NCBI RefSeq assembly: GCF_902459465.1
Contig: NC_047063.1
Coordinates: 14,693,343 to 14,757,342, forward strand
DNA: 64,000 nucleotides
Origin: Asterias rubens
Taxonomy: Eukaryota > Echinodermata > Asteroidea > Forcipulatida > Asteriidae
Direction of reading: 5' to 3'
Shown here: piece by piece, positions 11,512 through 24,463 of the stretch
How the letters are laid out: the number at the start of each line of letters is the position of its first letter
How positions within the stretch are numbered: the first letter of the stretch is position 1
Translations under genes and position numbers: made by a program
Notes under the pieces: model-generated
The model's input: only the letters and a program-made list of their open reading frames with translations
What the model was told of the DNA's origin: nothing
Database searches by the model: none

Positions 11512-13239
11512 GTCGAGCAGTGAAAACCGGTTTCTCTCTGCGCCACCACTACAGATTTGCACATGGTGTCACTGCAAACCTTTCTTACTTAACAGGAAAT
11601 TTGTGTGGAAAACCTAAGGAGGTATGCCTACAGAGGGCGTGGTCAGGTAAATGCGTTCATCAAACCAGTTCCAACCAGTACTACTGTACTACGGGTCAGC
11701 ATTGACCCGGATTCCGCGTCCAAGGGAGCCTGATCCACTTCTGGGTCAGCATGATCCTTCTAGGTCAGGATTACCAGGAAAGTGGTTTTAAAATTGAATT
11801 TGAAGTCGGATTTTGTGTCATTTTGTCAAACTTTCCGTGTTCTTTGAACATAGGTTCGGCTTTGGATTCGGCTTCAGTCTCAGTTCTCTACTCTGAAGCC
11901 CTGAGCACTAACACAAGGGCGCACAGCTAGCCATGAGCCGGCCACAGCTGTGATTTCGAAAAAGCCCATAGTTTCGTGAACGCCGTCTTTGCCTTTATTT
12001 TGCACCGTGATGCCAACCGACAATTGAAATATTGAGAGTAATTTGTGTTTTTGTTCTTGTTTTCAGCAAACTCTCAGTCCCGCTTTTGCAGTAATAACAG
12101 CGAAAGGTTTCACATGTTTTGTCTGACAATTTTTTTGTGCACTTTCACATAATTAATATGTGCATTTTCAGTTGGTAATCAGATAACTATAATCTTGTAC
12201 AATGTAGGCTTTTAGGACTAGACAATGAACATTTCGCAGGACTGTTGTTTGATGTGGGTCCAAGCTTGCAGAACAAGAATCGCTCATTTGATATTCTTCG
12301 GTCGATCAAAATCGTCTTGAAACTAAAGTGGAATGGTTTAGTTCTTACACAATTATTACCGATTGATTTTGTTGTCACCCTCGACGTTAGTTTTAAAACG
12401 GTTAATTGCCCACAATGTCTGGGCCGTATACTGTGCTTTCTGTATACACGTCTTATCTTCAGCATCAAGTGTTCCCCCTTGGAAATGGCGTCATTCCCCA
12501 CACAATCTTCTTTCATTTTTAATTAAAATTAAAATATCTAGTCCAGTCACGACTCAACCTTGGTTTAAATATCATGGCCATTGGATATTAACATTCTTCG
12601 CGCATGCAGACAAGTAAAACATATTTTGTTGTGTGAATTCCAAAGTTCCACAGAATAAATGTATAATTACGGAAGGGAAACTGACTTGCCTTGGATTGTT
12701 CCATTAGACTTGTAAATGGAGCACTGTTTTGTAGTTATTTCAAAGAAACGAACCTAATTTGAATGAAGGTTTTTCTTATTTGAACCGAGTAGATTTAAAT
12801 CACTAAGTGATAAGTAATGTGGTTATGGTAAAATGCCGTGTTTTATCCCAAAAATTTGAATCTGAGAAGCGTTACTGACGGTAACATCTGAGAAGCGTGA
12901 CAGTAACGTTTCTCAGTTTTTAAATTTCAATTACGGATAATTCTTCCCCCGTGAGCTTAATCACTCTCTTGTTTTTCAGTGATATCTCAGAAACGGTACC
13001 ATCTTTTGAAGTGAAATTTTCACAGGTTAGTTTAGGAATGAAGCAATCAAATGGTTGGTCCAAAATTAAATGTGATTTTCCCTTTAACAATGAGGATAAA
13101 TAAACCATAAGCCCTCCGGGGATGCAGTCAGATGAGTGAAAGATGATTCAACTTGACCTGGATGTGTAATGTCATTGGATTTCTACATCCCAGGTTCAGT
13201 TTGATTATATAATTTTGTTCTATAGAATTGTTTAGAAAC

Positions 13240-13620
13240 ACAAATGGTGAATATCACAGATTTACATAAAACTTACTTGGTCTAATGATGATGATAGTAG
13301 AAAACATCCCTTGAAGTATTTATGTCTGAAATGTCACATTTTGATATGAAATAAACAATATAATTTCGCGTTTGGAGTTTATCGCTCAATGAGCGTTTTG
13401 TTTCCATCATTGCCATGCAAAATATGTAATCGGTTTTTCACTATTTTCACGTGACCCAGATGACCGATCGATCTCAATCTATACAGGTTTGTCAGTTCCT
13501 TGCTCTACGGTCAGTTTATGTGCATGTGCATGTTGGATTACATAAAGTACTTACACTGCCAGCAACTGTTTTGTGGGCAAAAACCAGTCATGTAAAGTTG
13601 CTTTAACCATAATTCAGCCA
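13240..13620. mobile_element. Repeat family 2 copy
   Basis: It shares TTTGGAGTTTATCGCTCA, CATGCAAAATATGTAATCGG, GTGACCCAGATGACCGATCG and GATTACATAAAGTACTTACA with the copies at 23155 and 43130. It is non-coding, and the ends are not clear. Confidence 0.7.
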
Positions 13621-14978
13621 CTGGACTGCCCAGCCGCCTAAAGCGATACATTGAAACATGCGGAAGGAGGAAACCTTTGGTTGTAGAAAAAAAGTAACTT
13701 TTCAAATGAAAAAACCTGACAGTCATACATGTTGGTCAATTTATCATTGTTTAAAGATCATTACTCAGTCTCGCCTTTACAGTTGACTTGTCGACGCTAA
13801 TGATGATTAAATAGCTTAGCTCTAACCCAACAAAACGCTCATTTTATCATGATGATATTGTCGAAAAATAATGTCATTAGCAATTAATCAGTATGAGCAT
13901 TGAGCCAGATAAAAGCCTTGAAAAGCTAATGTGTGCATTTAATCATTATACAACAAATACTCGCTCAAATAGCGATAGCCGTGTCCACAGGGACTCATAA
14001 ACCTTGTTTACGAAAATTGCCAAAAGGACACACTGCTTTTGAGATATTGGAGCGGTTATGTCCACGCATCCGTAATATTGGAATATACACAATCTTAGAA
14101 ACCTTTCATGCAGAAAAATTTCTCCGATTGCAATGTTTTTGAATCCCTCTCTCTAAAAAACACATTCCTATAAAGGGAAGACAGTGTTTCTCAATTTGTG
14201 TTACATTTTCAACCTATTCAGTGCTTCTTACAAGTTGTTGGTCAATAATTGTTGATAAAGGTAGGTATACCCTCCCTTTGGCTTTGAACCATGCTCCATG
14301 TTACACTTTCCCTGGGTTGTAGGATTACCACATTATGAAAAGAAAATATTTCAAACCATATAATTTACTATTTATTTTTCCAACTGTATTCTAAGCTCCT
14401 AAACGGAAGATCCGGTAGTGTTATTGTCCACCACTCTTCACAAATAAGAGCATTCATTGCCAGACCCTTATGTCGAGTTTAGTTGGCCGAGGTAAATTTA
14501 TTTAAACGAAATTCAGACTGAAGAGCTGAAACACTGCGGGAAGAGTGCGTGAAAGGCAAATGTATGCCCAGCAATTTGTTTAAAGATGCACAACAAATGG
14601 AAATTGATGAGTTATTGGTCTTGATGCGTTACACGTAGCAGTCCTCTTGCTTAAAGGGAAAAAACACATATCCTTAACATTAATCAGTGCATTTTTTTTG
14701 CTAACTGAGTTAAACTTCACCTGTATGTATACTTTTCGCCGCGCGGCGATGTCTTAATGATGGCGATGTTATTAAGGGTGACAACATTTTAACACAGTTA
14801 CCATGGATACCCCTCACTTTGTTCGCAACGATGTCCCGTTAATTTGAGTTTGTTTGCAAGACTACGATCTAGAAATTGAGGCAAGTGAGGTTTTGGGTGT
14901 TGTTTCACACTGTGGTGATTAGGTTGAACCTATCCAATGAGGGATATGGATGTTGTTAGCTATGATAGAAAGAAGCCG

Positions 14979-15327
14979 TAAAGGCTGTGGACACGTTTGG
15001 TAACTGTCAAAGACCAGTATTATCTCAACATATGCATAAAATAACAAATCTGTGAAATTAATGTGATCATTTGAACTTGAAAGAAAATAATGAACGAAAA
15101 ACACCCTTATTGCACAAAATGTGTGTGCTTTTAGTTGCCTATATTAAAAGGCTTTAGGCCAGAAGTATTTTAATACTTGCGTCAGAAATTACCCTTTTCT
15201 CAAAAACTATACGTTACTTCTGGGAGATGTTTTTATAACATCAACAGCTCTCCGTTGCTCGTTACCAAGTAAATTTTTATGCTGACAATTATTTTGAGTA
15301 ATTACCAATAGTGTCTGGTGCCTTTAA
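14979..15327. mobile_element. MITE family 1 copy, worn
   Basis: Family ends are seen as TAAAGGCTGTGGACACG on the left and GTGTCTGGTGCCTTTAA on the right. The inner parts are in the reverse order to the copy at 4487. Confidence 0.65.
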
Positions 15328-15809
15328 GTAGTTCCTGCGGTTTTGTTCTTCTTTCCTGAGTGTGTTCTTTTTCTGTCTTTCCTTTTGTTTTTCTTCGTCA
15401 AAATACAGCACATGGATTTATTTAAATTTCACAGATCATTTTGTCATACTCGGCAAACAGCCGGGTTGTCAGCGATTGTCTGCGTGCCTTGTTTCGCTTT
15501 GAGTGGTTGAAACTTGTTTTCTGAGAAAATTTTTACTTGTAAACTTAACAACAATTGAGCTAGGCTGTTCTGGTGATAACCCTGAACTTCAAAATACAAC
15601 ACACTCTTAAACTTGCACGTATCATTCGGTTTGAAAACGTTGTGTGTTTGACGTGAACTCTGGTGAAACATCTCGACTTGGTTTTTGTTTTCGTTTTTGT
15701 TCTTTCTTTCAAATTGTCATTAAGTGCTTGGTCTATATTGTGGACATATTTTATAGTTTAACCCATAATCAGTATGTATGCACTACTGCATTGTAAATCG
15801 ATATTTTTT

Positions 15810-15960
15810 CGCTTTGGGGTTGAACAAAGGATATTGACTAAAGTGGGATTTGAACCAACGATCTCCGGATTAGCGTGCCGGCACTCTACCAACTATACAG
15901 CCCTATGTTGGATGTCTCCACGGTTTTTGGCGGTCTCCATATTTTTTTCCAACGGTTGAA
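15810..15960 (-). mobile_element. tRNA-derived SINE, family D
   Basis: Minus strand: a tRNA-like head with GTTGGTAGAGTGCCGGCAC and GGTTCAAATCCCAC, joined to a short body with CCTTTGTTCAACCCC. It is a close relative of the copy at 41958. The anticodon loop lacks the usual U33, which argues against a working tRNA. Confidence 0.65.
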
Positions 15961-16115
15961 TACATTTTTCAGAAATAAAAGTTTGTTAAACAACTAAACC
16001 AACGCAAAAAGGCACAAAACAGTTAATTACTATAGTAGTGGTCGTACCGTATTGCACAAACTACTTATGGGGAATGAGAAGTTGGTAAAGCAGAACCAAA
16101 AGAAATGCTACTTAC

Positions 16116-16316
16116 ATGAAGTCTTGGAAATCGTCGATATCTATTATACATTTCACTCTGTTCCACTTCCTGGGTGTTTCTGTCGGTGTTAGCTAGATCT
16201 TTGCTTTGGGGGATCAGGCGCTTCCGGAGGGAGTGGTAGCATCCCACTTGTTGAATGCAACACAAGAAAAGAAGCAGTACAAGCCCACACCAGCACAGCG
16301 CGTTGGTCTTGGTCAT
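16116..16316 (-). CDS. First coding exon of an unrecognised secreted protein or peptide precursor
   Basis: On the minus strand an ATG at 16316 with a good context (GAAG before it) opens a frame of 67 codons ending at a consensus donor (CTTCAT then GTAAGT). The frame upstream of this ATG has no other ATG. The first 26 residues form a clear signal peptide: a charged start, then a Leu/Cys-rich core (GLVLLLFLCC) and a likely cut near GC/YH. The rest is hydrophilic with dibasic sites (RKR at about 30-32, RR at about 61-62), as in neuropeptide or hormone precursors. I do not recognise the family. The 5' untranslated part holds a (CGA)n run. Downstream exons must lie at lower coordinates; one candidate is at 5036-5140. 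Base composition here is clearly richer in GC than around it. Confidence 0.6.
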
Positions 16317-16600
16317 CTTCGGTGCCTCGTTGCCCCCTCTCAACTCCACCGTCGTCGTCGTCGTCGTCTCGTCCCCTTGGCTGGCCCGTCTCTCTTCCAC
16401 ACTCCGTATAATACTTCAAAGTACGTCTGTCGTGTGAGAGAGAGTTCGCAAATTCCCGGTTGACCGTCCTCACCACACGGATTGATGATTTGCCGTTTCT
16501 TCGCCTGTCGTTTTCTTGATCGTCTGTCTTCCCAAGATTTGTTGCTTACTTAAGTCTTACTTACTGCCCACGTACGCTTCCTTGCCCACGAGTCTCTAGC
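16317..16600 (-). promoter_or_regulatory. 5' untranslated and promoter region of the secreted-protein gene
   Basis: The stretch is GC-richer than its surroundings, with a CGA-repeat at about 16349-16367 (minus strand) and pyrimidine-rich blocks. A CAT-type trinucleotide run follows at 16595-16632. No TATA box at a set distance was identified. Confidence 0.3.
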
Positions 16601-19127
16601 ATCAGCATCATTATCATCATCATCACCATCAACCAGTACCTCATCACTATGAACGTACATGAAGAAAGAAAAAAAAACACCCACAGAGCACCGCAGTTAA
16701 CTTTTTTTCTTCTTTTGTGGTGACTGCGCTATCTAGTGTGTTGTCAATGGTCCGCTGAGAAAAAAAAGTCACGTGCGTGACCAAAACGGTTGACAACACT
16801 GCGCATGCCCGCCTTCAAAGTGTGTAGACTCAACATGTGCGTACGACACTTATCCATCCGCTGTGGGCACGCATCCGCCATAAAGTAGTTTATATGTAAG
16901 GTTTGCTGAAACACCATGTACATAATTTGACAAGTCGATTTGGTTCTAAGTGGAACTGGTGTTGGATATATCGCTCGTTTACGGGAAAGTTTACATTTTT
17001 CTAGATGTCACATCGATGTCTGTGGTCTGCACACTCTCAAGCTGTTCATCCTTGACTTTCCCATTCCAAGGCAAGATGATAATAATAGACCATTATATGT
17101 CTGTAACGAGTACTTTTGACTACTTTTCAATCAGCAGACCTCTTTGACCCCGGTGGTTCTTATGATATTTTGTTAGAATTTGAACAAAACAAACCAACTG
17201 AAAGTAGAGTTGGAGTATGGACCACATGCCGGCTGCTGGAATATAGAAGAAATAGACACTGAATGTTTCTGGGAAAACTGCTAGTTTGGTATGGCTCTTT
17301 AAGCCATGTTGAGGTATGGCGGACACGCTGTTGTAACACTTAATGAGTAAATCTGATCATGTCCACCCAAATCAAACAGTGCAATGCCATAGTGTCCACC
17401 TTTTTTCAAGAAGGCTATAATAGCGTTGAGCCATTTTGGTTTACTTGTGTGAGATGTTGGTTGGATGGTTACAAGTGGGAAGACTTTAATCATGTGTCAT
17501 ACAATAATACACAACTCTCTATCCCTATTAGATGTGCTATCTAGAACCGGGTGCAGTTTTTTCTCTTCTGTAGTATAGAATTGCCATCCTCAAAAGTTTT
17601 CCTGTTTTTTGTTTTCAGGATCCCTTGTTTGTATCGATTTAGAAGAAGCAATATTCCCCATTGAAAAGCTCTACGTACAGAAGAAAAATGGCATCGATGA
17701 TCCGGGTTGATAAACCAGAGTTGCTGATTCGAGTCATGTTATACTTGGACTCGAGTTTTTTACTTGTGATTTGACTATAACATTCAACATTGAATTCCAA
17801 AAACTGACCTGATAAAATAAAATGGGTGCGAAACAAATTTGTTAACATAATCTCATAGGCGCACCAATTGGGTTTGTTTACCATCTGATTACCAATTTTT
17901 AAACAATATTCTGCGCAAACTGCCTTTGTTTCACCAGACGTGTCTGGGTGATGGGTTCGCGTCCTGAATCCGGGGTACCTAATTTAATTCGGGCGGCAAA
18001 TTGACACAGTTGTGTCGTGTGTACGATGGTTTACGACAATACAGCGTGTCTCGTCTGCTTTGGACACGGGACGTGAGGTCGCTTAGCTTGCGAGCGAATC
18101 ACACTGAATCGAAATAGGGCGTCTCGATCGGAAAGCGATATACAAGGACCCCGAAACAAAAGGTAATGCACGTTATACGATGAAAGGAATCCGTAATTAG
18201 ACTCTCATTCGACCTGAATAAAGACTGCTAATGTACGGTGACATAAACTTTCGCTGGTTGTTTGTTGGTTTATTGAATTGATGGAAACTAGTGGATCTGT
18301 ACTTTTAAAAAGAGGACAAAAATGTCGATTATACTAAATGTAAGTTAAGCCGATTAAGAAACACAATTTATTCCCCAAACCTACCGACGGGTTTATTTGT
18401 TATAAAGTGCTTTGTTTTTGTTTTGCTTATTTGTTTTACTATCGCCAATCGCGCTATATACTTTCCTATAGCAGAACAAATTGACAGAAGTGTAGTGCCA
18501 AGGTTCGTTTATCAATTTACTTAAAGTCAGACGAGTAGAAACTTTCTTGTGGATCTCTTAGCCTTTATTTCACTCCAGACTGCAGGAGGTAAGCCTCTTC
18601 ACCAACTCTACATTTCACTCTACCCTGGCGCTGTCTGTTGCCAAGCAATGCCCCTATAAGTACTTCATCTCTCCGTCTTCTGTTTTGTCGCCTTCTTTTT
18701 CTTGTCCAGTTTCTTGGAGTCCAATTGGTTGTTTTGCATGCCCACCTGTTGTCATGCCTCCTTGCTAGCTGGCCTGCCCATCTCCACTTCTTTGATTAAA
18801 TCGTCTTAATAATATCCTGCGCTCTTGATTTTTTTTCTCGGTCTTCAGTTTTTTCACCCTGTCTTTCTTACTCATCCCATTATTCTGTCCATCTCTGGCA
18901 CTCTTAATTTTTTTCTTAAGTCGTTCTTGTGGAAATTGGATCATAATAATTGTTGGTGTCAATGTTGGCCTGATTGTGCTGCATAATCTAAAAGTGACAG
19001 TGCAGTCATACCCTCTGTTTGACATTACAAGATCGTTAAACGTTTACTTAATTATTGTTAAATTAAAAGGTTCCTCAGCTTGAAAATATATTTTCATCAA
19101 CATATGTCGTTACTGAACTTCATCTTT

Positions 19128-19178
19128 GGGAGGGCAAGGCCGTTTTCACTTTGAGAGGGCAAGGCCGTTTTCACTTTG
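19128..19178 (+). repeat. 25-bp tandem duplication
   Basis: GAGGGCAAGGCCGTTTTCAC with flanking TTTG occurs twice in a row with one difference. Confidence 0.9.
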
Positions 19179-19319
19179 GTAACTTGCGGATAAAGACATG
19201 GGACAAGTCTACGCCCAACCGGTCTCATCCACGGCCTCCATTTCTGGTTCGGGCGCTGGCAACGAGCTAATTAGGCCGTGTCCGAAACGTTGACTTCGGC
19301 TACAGCTACATCAGCTAGC

Positions 19320-19467
19320 AGCAAGTTCGATTAAAAAGGGACTATTAGTTGACTACTATTGTTGACCATTGGGCGATTTTGCCTGGTACCAAGGATGTAT
19401 TTCATGCAAAGGTAACCATGGAACATTGACTAGTGGTTGACAAAATGGTCGCTAATCGAACTTGTCC
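19320..19467. mobile_element. MITE with ends AGCAAGTTCG, second copy
   Basis: The ends AGCAAGTTCGATTA and TAATCGAACTTG and the inner GGTAACCATGGAACATTGAC match the element at 5528 in reverse. Confidence 0.65.
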
Positions 19468-19514
19468 TTAGATCAGTGCGTCTGTCCACTAAGGAAGAGA
19501 AAGTGTTGAAGAAT

Positions 19515-19736
19515 AGGCAGACGAGAGAGTAACCATATCTGTAGCCGAAGTCACCGTTTCTCATAATACCCGGCCTTAATTCCCTTGGCCAATTATGGGT
19601 GCCACGTGTTATATAAGTGTGTTAGGCAGACGAGAGAGTAACCATATCTGTAGCCGAAGTCACCGTTTCTCATATATACCCGGCCTTAATTAATTCCCTT
19701 GGCCAAGTATGGGTGCCACGTGTTATATAAGTGTGT
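19515..19736 (+). repeat. Tandem duplication of about 110 bp
   Basis: Two units start TAGGCAGACGAGAGAGTAAC and end GTTATATAAGTGTGTT. The second has a few extra bases (TAATTAATTCCC against TAATTCCC). Few differences mean a recent event. Confidence 0.92.
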
Positions 19737-20089
19737 TCGCAATATTGTTTAACCATTGTTTGGCTTAACTACGCTATGATTCGATCGTTAAGATGTGAAC
19801 GTTGTGGCGTCAATAAATGAGGCCTGTAATTATCCCACTAGGGGACTACTTTTACTAATAGCTCAGCCAAATGGGTACCGTAGGGCCCAACTTTGACGTG
19901 TGTAAACTGTTTGGGTACACTAGCGGGAAACATCTATTTAACAAAAAAAACTGATTGGTTTTTTTTCTTCTTCTTTTTCTTGGTTTTTCTCCACAAATGA
20001 TGACAAATAAAATTAACGATAAAGATATTGATATTTAAACACATTAATTAGGAATGACATCCTTTGAAGTCATGTAAACACAGTCATCA

Positions 20090-20600
20090 AAGTCATGTCT
20101 AGTCTTTTTCGGGCATATACCTTTCCTTATTTTCTTGCAACCTCGATGACCAATATTGAGCCAAAACTTTCACATAGGCCCTTTTCGAAACCACGGCTTC
20201 GACTCAAGATTCAGCTTAGAGGCTAGATTGGCCCCGCGACTGTTTTGAAATTATTTTTAGCGTGCGTTGCGTATCCTCATACGTGCTCGTGGCTTACAGC
20301 CTAGCTGAAGCCGAATCCAAAGCTGAATCCGTGGCTTCGAAAGGGGCCATATGCTACTTGATGTTTTGTGCATTATGTTGAGGTACACCAAGTGAAGGAT
20401 ACTGGTCTTCGACAATTACCAAACATGTACCCTGCCTTTAAAGCCATTGGACACTTTCGGTAAACAGTATTGTCCAAGGCCCACACTTCGTGTATCACAA
20501 CTTATATATAAAATAACAAACCTGTGAAAATTTAGGCTCAATTGGTCATCGGCGCGGAATCGGGAGAAAATAACGAGAAAACCCACCCTTGTTTCCGCAC
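20090..20600. mobile_element. MITE family 1 copies, one split by a nested element
   Basis: A right half (GCAACCTCGATGACCAATAT to TTTCACATA, then GTTGAGGTACACCAAGTGAA to CTGCCTTTAA) is cut in two by the element at 20187-20348. A second half copy in reverse (AAAGCCATTGGACACTTTCG to TTGGTCATCGG) follows from 20438. Confidence 0.65.
20187..20348. mobile_element. Palindromic MITE inserted in a family 1 copy
   Basis: The ends GGCCCTTTTCGAAACCACGG and GGCCCCTTTCGAAGCCACGG are inverted copies, and the arms go on for about 40 bases. It sits exactly inside the host element's right half, so it is the younger insertion. Confidence 0.75.
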
Positions 20601-21224
20601 GTTTCGCCGTGTCATGACATGTGTTTAAAAAAAATCCGCAATTCTCGATATCGACAATTGATATTGTTTTAATGTTTTCTGAAAAAAGTAAAGCACTCCA
20701 TGGTATACAATTTCAAGGGAAGTCTTTCACCATTACCCTCTGTAAACCCTGTAAGTTAGTAAAGTGTCAAATGGCGTTAAGTGCAAATCACTGCTTTAAA
20801 GCAGTCTGATGTGCCGTCACGTCAAAACACTTTGTTAAAACTGTGACATTTCATCTAAAATAATGTTATACATCAGGATTGGTAAGGATAACAAAACATT
20901 AATGTTCATGTTTTGTCTGAAAGCTTACTGAATTTAGAGTTTAAATAGTCCATATTTCTAGGACCGTTTTTACTGTGAATGTTTTAGCTCTGAAATAAAG
21001 TCAGAGGCCTATTTGAAAGAAGAAAAAAAAACGGGAACAGAAAACCTATTAAAAAACACAACATCCGATTTCGACAGTTACAGAGGAAAATGTGGATGCA
21101 TTTTTTTCTTCAGACTCACACAAAGGCTTTTACAGGTTTGTTACTCATGTTTGTTATGGTTGGTGACACAACAATGCCACTTTTTCGTCAGAACAACCAA
21201 TCCTGGCGTGTGCCATGGACAGCT

Positions 21225-21480
21225 GATTCAAAAGTTTCTGATCAGTTTCTGATCAGCAGAGTGTGGGTTCGAGTCCTAGTCGTGATTATAGCAGTTGATG
21301 CTTTGTCCTTCGGATGGGACGTAAAGCCATTGGTCCCGTGTGTTGTATAATTCTCGAACCCAGTGTTCTTATCAAAAAGAAAATGGATTCGCCCCGGTGT
21401 TCATGGATTGATTGGCAGCATATTGCGCCACAGCACCTCGTAAACCATATATGATAAGGGGTATAGGTCTAATTATACAA
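21225..21480 (+). mobile_element. SINE family B, copy with worn tRNA head
   Basis: It shares GATCAGCAGAGTGTGGGTTC, the GGATGGGACGTAAAGCC block and the GCAGCATATTGCGCCACAGC tail with the copy at 25660-26005, in the opposite orientation. The first part carries a short local duplication (TTTCTGATCAG twice). Confidence 0.75.
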
Positions 21481-22589
21481 ACGTAGTCCCGCACACACCT
21501 TGCCGGAAAATTGTTTGTTAATGCGCCTCGAGCGTCACCGAGTGACGGATATGCGCGCTTTACAAGAAGCCACTATCACTAGTGCTATCCTGTTTTCTGA
21601 TGAGCCCTGCTGAGTACGATGGCCGTGATTTACAAAGTCTTAGATCTTTAAATTTAACAACAACCTTGACTCATCGCGCCTGCTTGGATTTCTCCGGACT
21701 TACTGGAGCAAAAGTATTTCTTTACGGTCAAATAGCAACTAATCTTAAAGGGGTAGGCTAATCGGTAATCTGGTGTGCTTTAAAAGAGAAAAACATATCA
21801 TATGTTCTTCAATCGTTTTACTATATAACACGCTTTTGAATTCCATCAAATTTGGAGTTGTGTTCCGTTTTAGAGAGAGCACACACAAAACTATAAAGGG
21901 GATTTAAAGTTCCAGGAATTTTGTGAACGTATTTCTGAATGGTCTTAATTGTACGCCAATGTTGCAATCGAAATGAATAATCGGTGATTTGTGGGTCTCA
22001 TGATATTTCCTTGAATTTTACAGTGTTTCAGACGCAACCATTTATCTGGAGAATAATTTGGTACTGGTTTTATAACGATTTGGGCATTTAGTTTTAAACT
22101 TATAATTATTTAATGGGGGATGTGTAAATTCACTACCCCAAGTATATTCCGTTTAAATGTTTGCCCGTGTTTCTACGCATGGTCAAGCTTATCACATGAT
22201 CTTGGCACATTTTCACAAAGCCATTTACACATTTTCGTTTTCAATAACAAAGTACGACACTCCCTTTAAGTTATTTTGTTTCTGTTCATTAAACTTAATT
22301 AGACGCAAACAACAGAGACGGCGTACAGAATAGATCAAGTACCCTTACGTGCTACTCATGGTGTACGGTTAGAGGTACAGTAGGTGAAACTCTATCAAGT
22401 CTTGAGAATAATGTGCTTTAAAGGTACATCGTTTAGTTTTGGGAAGAGTTATATTTCAATCCTCTAGTTTTCCATAAACACAATATCACATTTAAAATCT
22501 AATTGTGTGCCATGGTTTGTAAAGCTTAAACAAGGAATAGACCTATGGGAGAGTTTGAACTATAGGTGACAGCAGAATTACCAGACAAA

Positions 22590-22675
22590 CTTCCATTGCT
22601 TACGTAGTTTGGAGCATGCGCACATTTCCGAGAATAATGGATTTACCTGGTCAGTCTGCTGCCACCTAGCGTCTC
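22590..22675. repeat. Half of the 59.2 kb palindrome
   Basis: It shares ACGTAGTTTGGAGCATGCGC in part, then TTTACCTGGTCAGTCTGCTG and CCACCTAGCGT with the repeat at 59160-59280. Confidence 0.65.
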
Positions 22676-23154
22676 AAAGGTCAGATTGAATGTGGGAGGA
22701 ATAATTATGGTGATGACTACTACTAACAGGCCAATGGTTAAAAGCTTTCTACGGGGTCCATTGTTTACACCCTACCTTATGTAGATTAATTAGGAGGAGC
22801 AGTGGTCAGTATAATTCTCGTGGGGTTTCCTGACATTTGGAACTAGTATTTTCCTCTTCGAAGAGTCAGCATATACCGTGGTTTATATATAATAACAAAT
22901 ATTTTTAAAAGTAAGATAGAGTCATGAAATGGAAAACAGAATCTACATAAAAGCACTCAGAGGCTTTATACTGCATTTCAAGGTCTGAGGTCAATGCCTT
23001 TAATTGCCATGTTGGTAAATACCATGAACATTTCAGACATTGCAGCCTAGTCCTACGGGAACTGGGCGGGTGTTAGCCATGCAATGGGGGGGGGGGGGGG
23101 GGGGGTACACTTACTAAAGGAACATTACAGAATCGGTAAGAAAGAACCCCGTCT

Positions 23155-23470
23155 AAGACCACAGATTTACACACGGTCTAATGATGATAATAGAACAAAA
23201 CATCCATTGAATAATTTCTGTCTAACATGTTATAATTGACAAATAAAGAAAACATAATTTCCCGTTTGGAGTTTATCGCTCAGCGAGCATTTTATTCATT
23301 TTGTTTTAACCGACGTCATGCAAAATGTGTAATCGTCTGTTCACTATTTTCTCGTGACCCAGATGGCCGATCGATCTCAAACATCTGCAGCTTTGCGTTC
23401 ATGTATGGATTACATAAAGTGCTTACACTACCAGCAACTGGTTTTTATTTTAGCAAAAAATAATTCTGTA
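23155..23470. mobile_element. Repeat family 2 copy
   Basis: The blocks match the copy at 13240 in the same order and direction, over about 300 bases. Confidence 0.7.
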
Positions 23471-23894
23471 TAGTTCCTTTAACTTGGGAACGCAAACAAC
23501 TACAAGTGGTTCACTCCCCATAAGTGACTGCAGTATGTGATTATTTGTTTCAAACACCTTCACATGAAGAACAACCTGCACAATTTCATACTGAGGTGGC
23601 CTTATTGTTTACACAGTCACCTACACCACATGCATTTAACATTAGGAAACTGTCTGTCAGAACATCGGGACATTTTTATAGGAAAATAATACCTACGGAA
23701 AAATTGTACATTTATATATTGCCAAGAAAATACAAAAGTTTGGAAAACTAATAAGTACAAGTGAATTTATCATGACAATCAAGTGATATATACACTGGGA
23801 CTTAATATACATAAAAAAACAAAAAACCATTCACCACAAATATACCCATTAAATGAAAAAAATACCCCCCCCCCCCCAGCCTGGATTTCCTTAC

Positions 23895-23988
23895 TACTTA
23901 TAATATTCCTATCCTGCTTATTTCCGCTTAGCAGACAGGTGTTAAGCGTTTTTTTCTGCTTAAGCAGCAGCTCTATGAAATTGGGCCC
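23895..23988. mobile_element. MITE family 5, end fragment
   Basis: It carries ATCCTGCTTATTTCCGCTTA and the right end GCAGCTCTATGAAATTGGGC. Confidence 0.65.
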
Positions 23989-24290
23989 TGATGACATCAC
24001 AGGTTGTGCGCCATTTTTAAGAAGTTTGGGAGACCATTGTGTCTCTGTTCAACTGTCAGAAATGCAGTATCAAGTAACTGCACTTCTTATGGCCTTGTCA
24101 CACGAGGCAACTTTTACAGCCAACTTGGAGGCAACCAGCTCAGTGCATGCTACAGGACCACTTTGGTAGCACATGAGTCACTTTCCAAACAATGTCTTAA
24201 GATCCCAAAGTAGAAACTTGAACAGTCAAATGTGAATGCCAAGTTCCTTCTTTGAGATTGCCTTGAACTGGTTGCCTATAAATTGGTTGT

Positions 24291-24463
24291 CTCTATTTCA
24301 TAGAGCTGCTAAGCAGTAAATATTACTTAACAATCGTCTGCTAAGCAGAAATGAGCAGGATACCAGTCACAAATTGTACATGTGACTTTGCTATTCTGAT
24401 AAGCATAATTTGGTTGCGATCTGCTTCATTTTGAACTTAAGCAGCTCTATAAAATTGGGCCCC
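24291..24463. mobile_element. MITE family 5 copy
   Basis: It runs from ATTTCATAGAGCTGCTAAGC to AAGCAGCTCTATAAAATTGG with GGGCCC, and holds GGATACCAGTCACAAATTGT and ATGTGACTTTGC. This repeat type is, to my knowledge, frequent in echinoderm genomes. Confidence 0.78.

Larger units (their letters stand above)
5660..16000. other. Gene-free repeat-rich region
   Basis: Apart from the repeats listed separately, I see no exon I would defend. Longer frames in it (for instance 7982-8317 minus and 12187-12516 minus) lack family motifs or splice context. Confidence 0.5.

Noticed and set aside
23783-24169. 128-codon open frame
   Set aside because: It overlaps a C run and a family 5 element, and no domain is seen.
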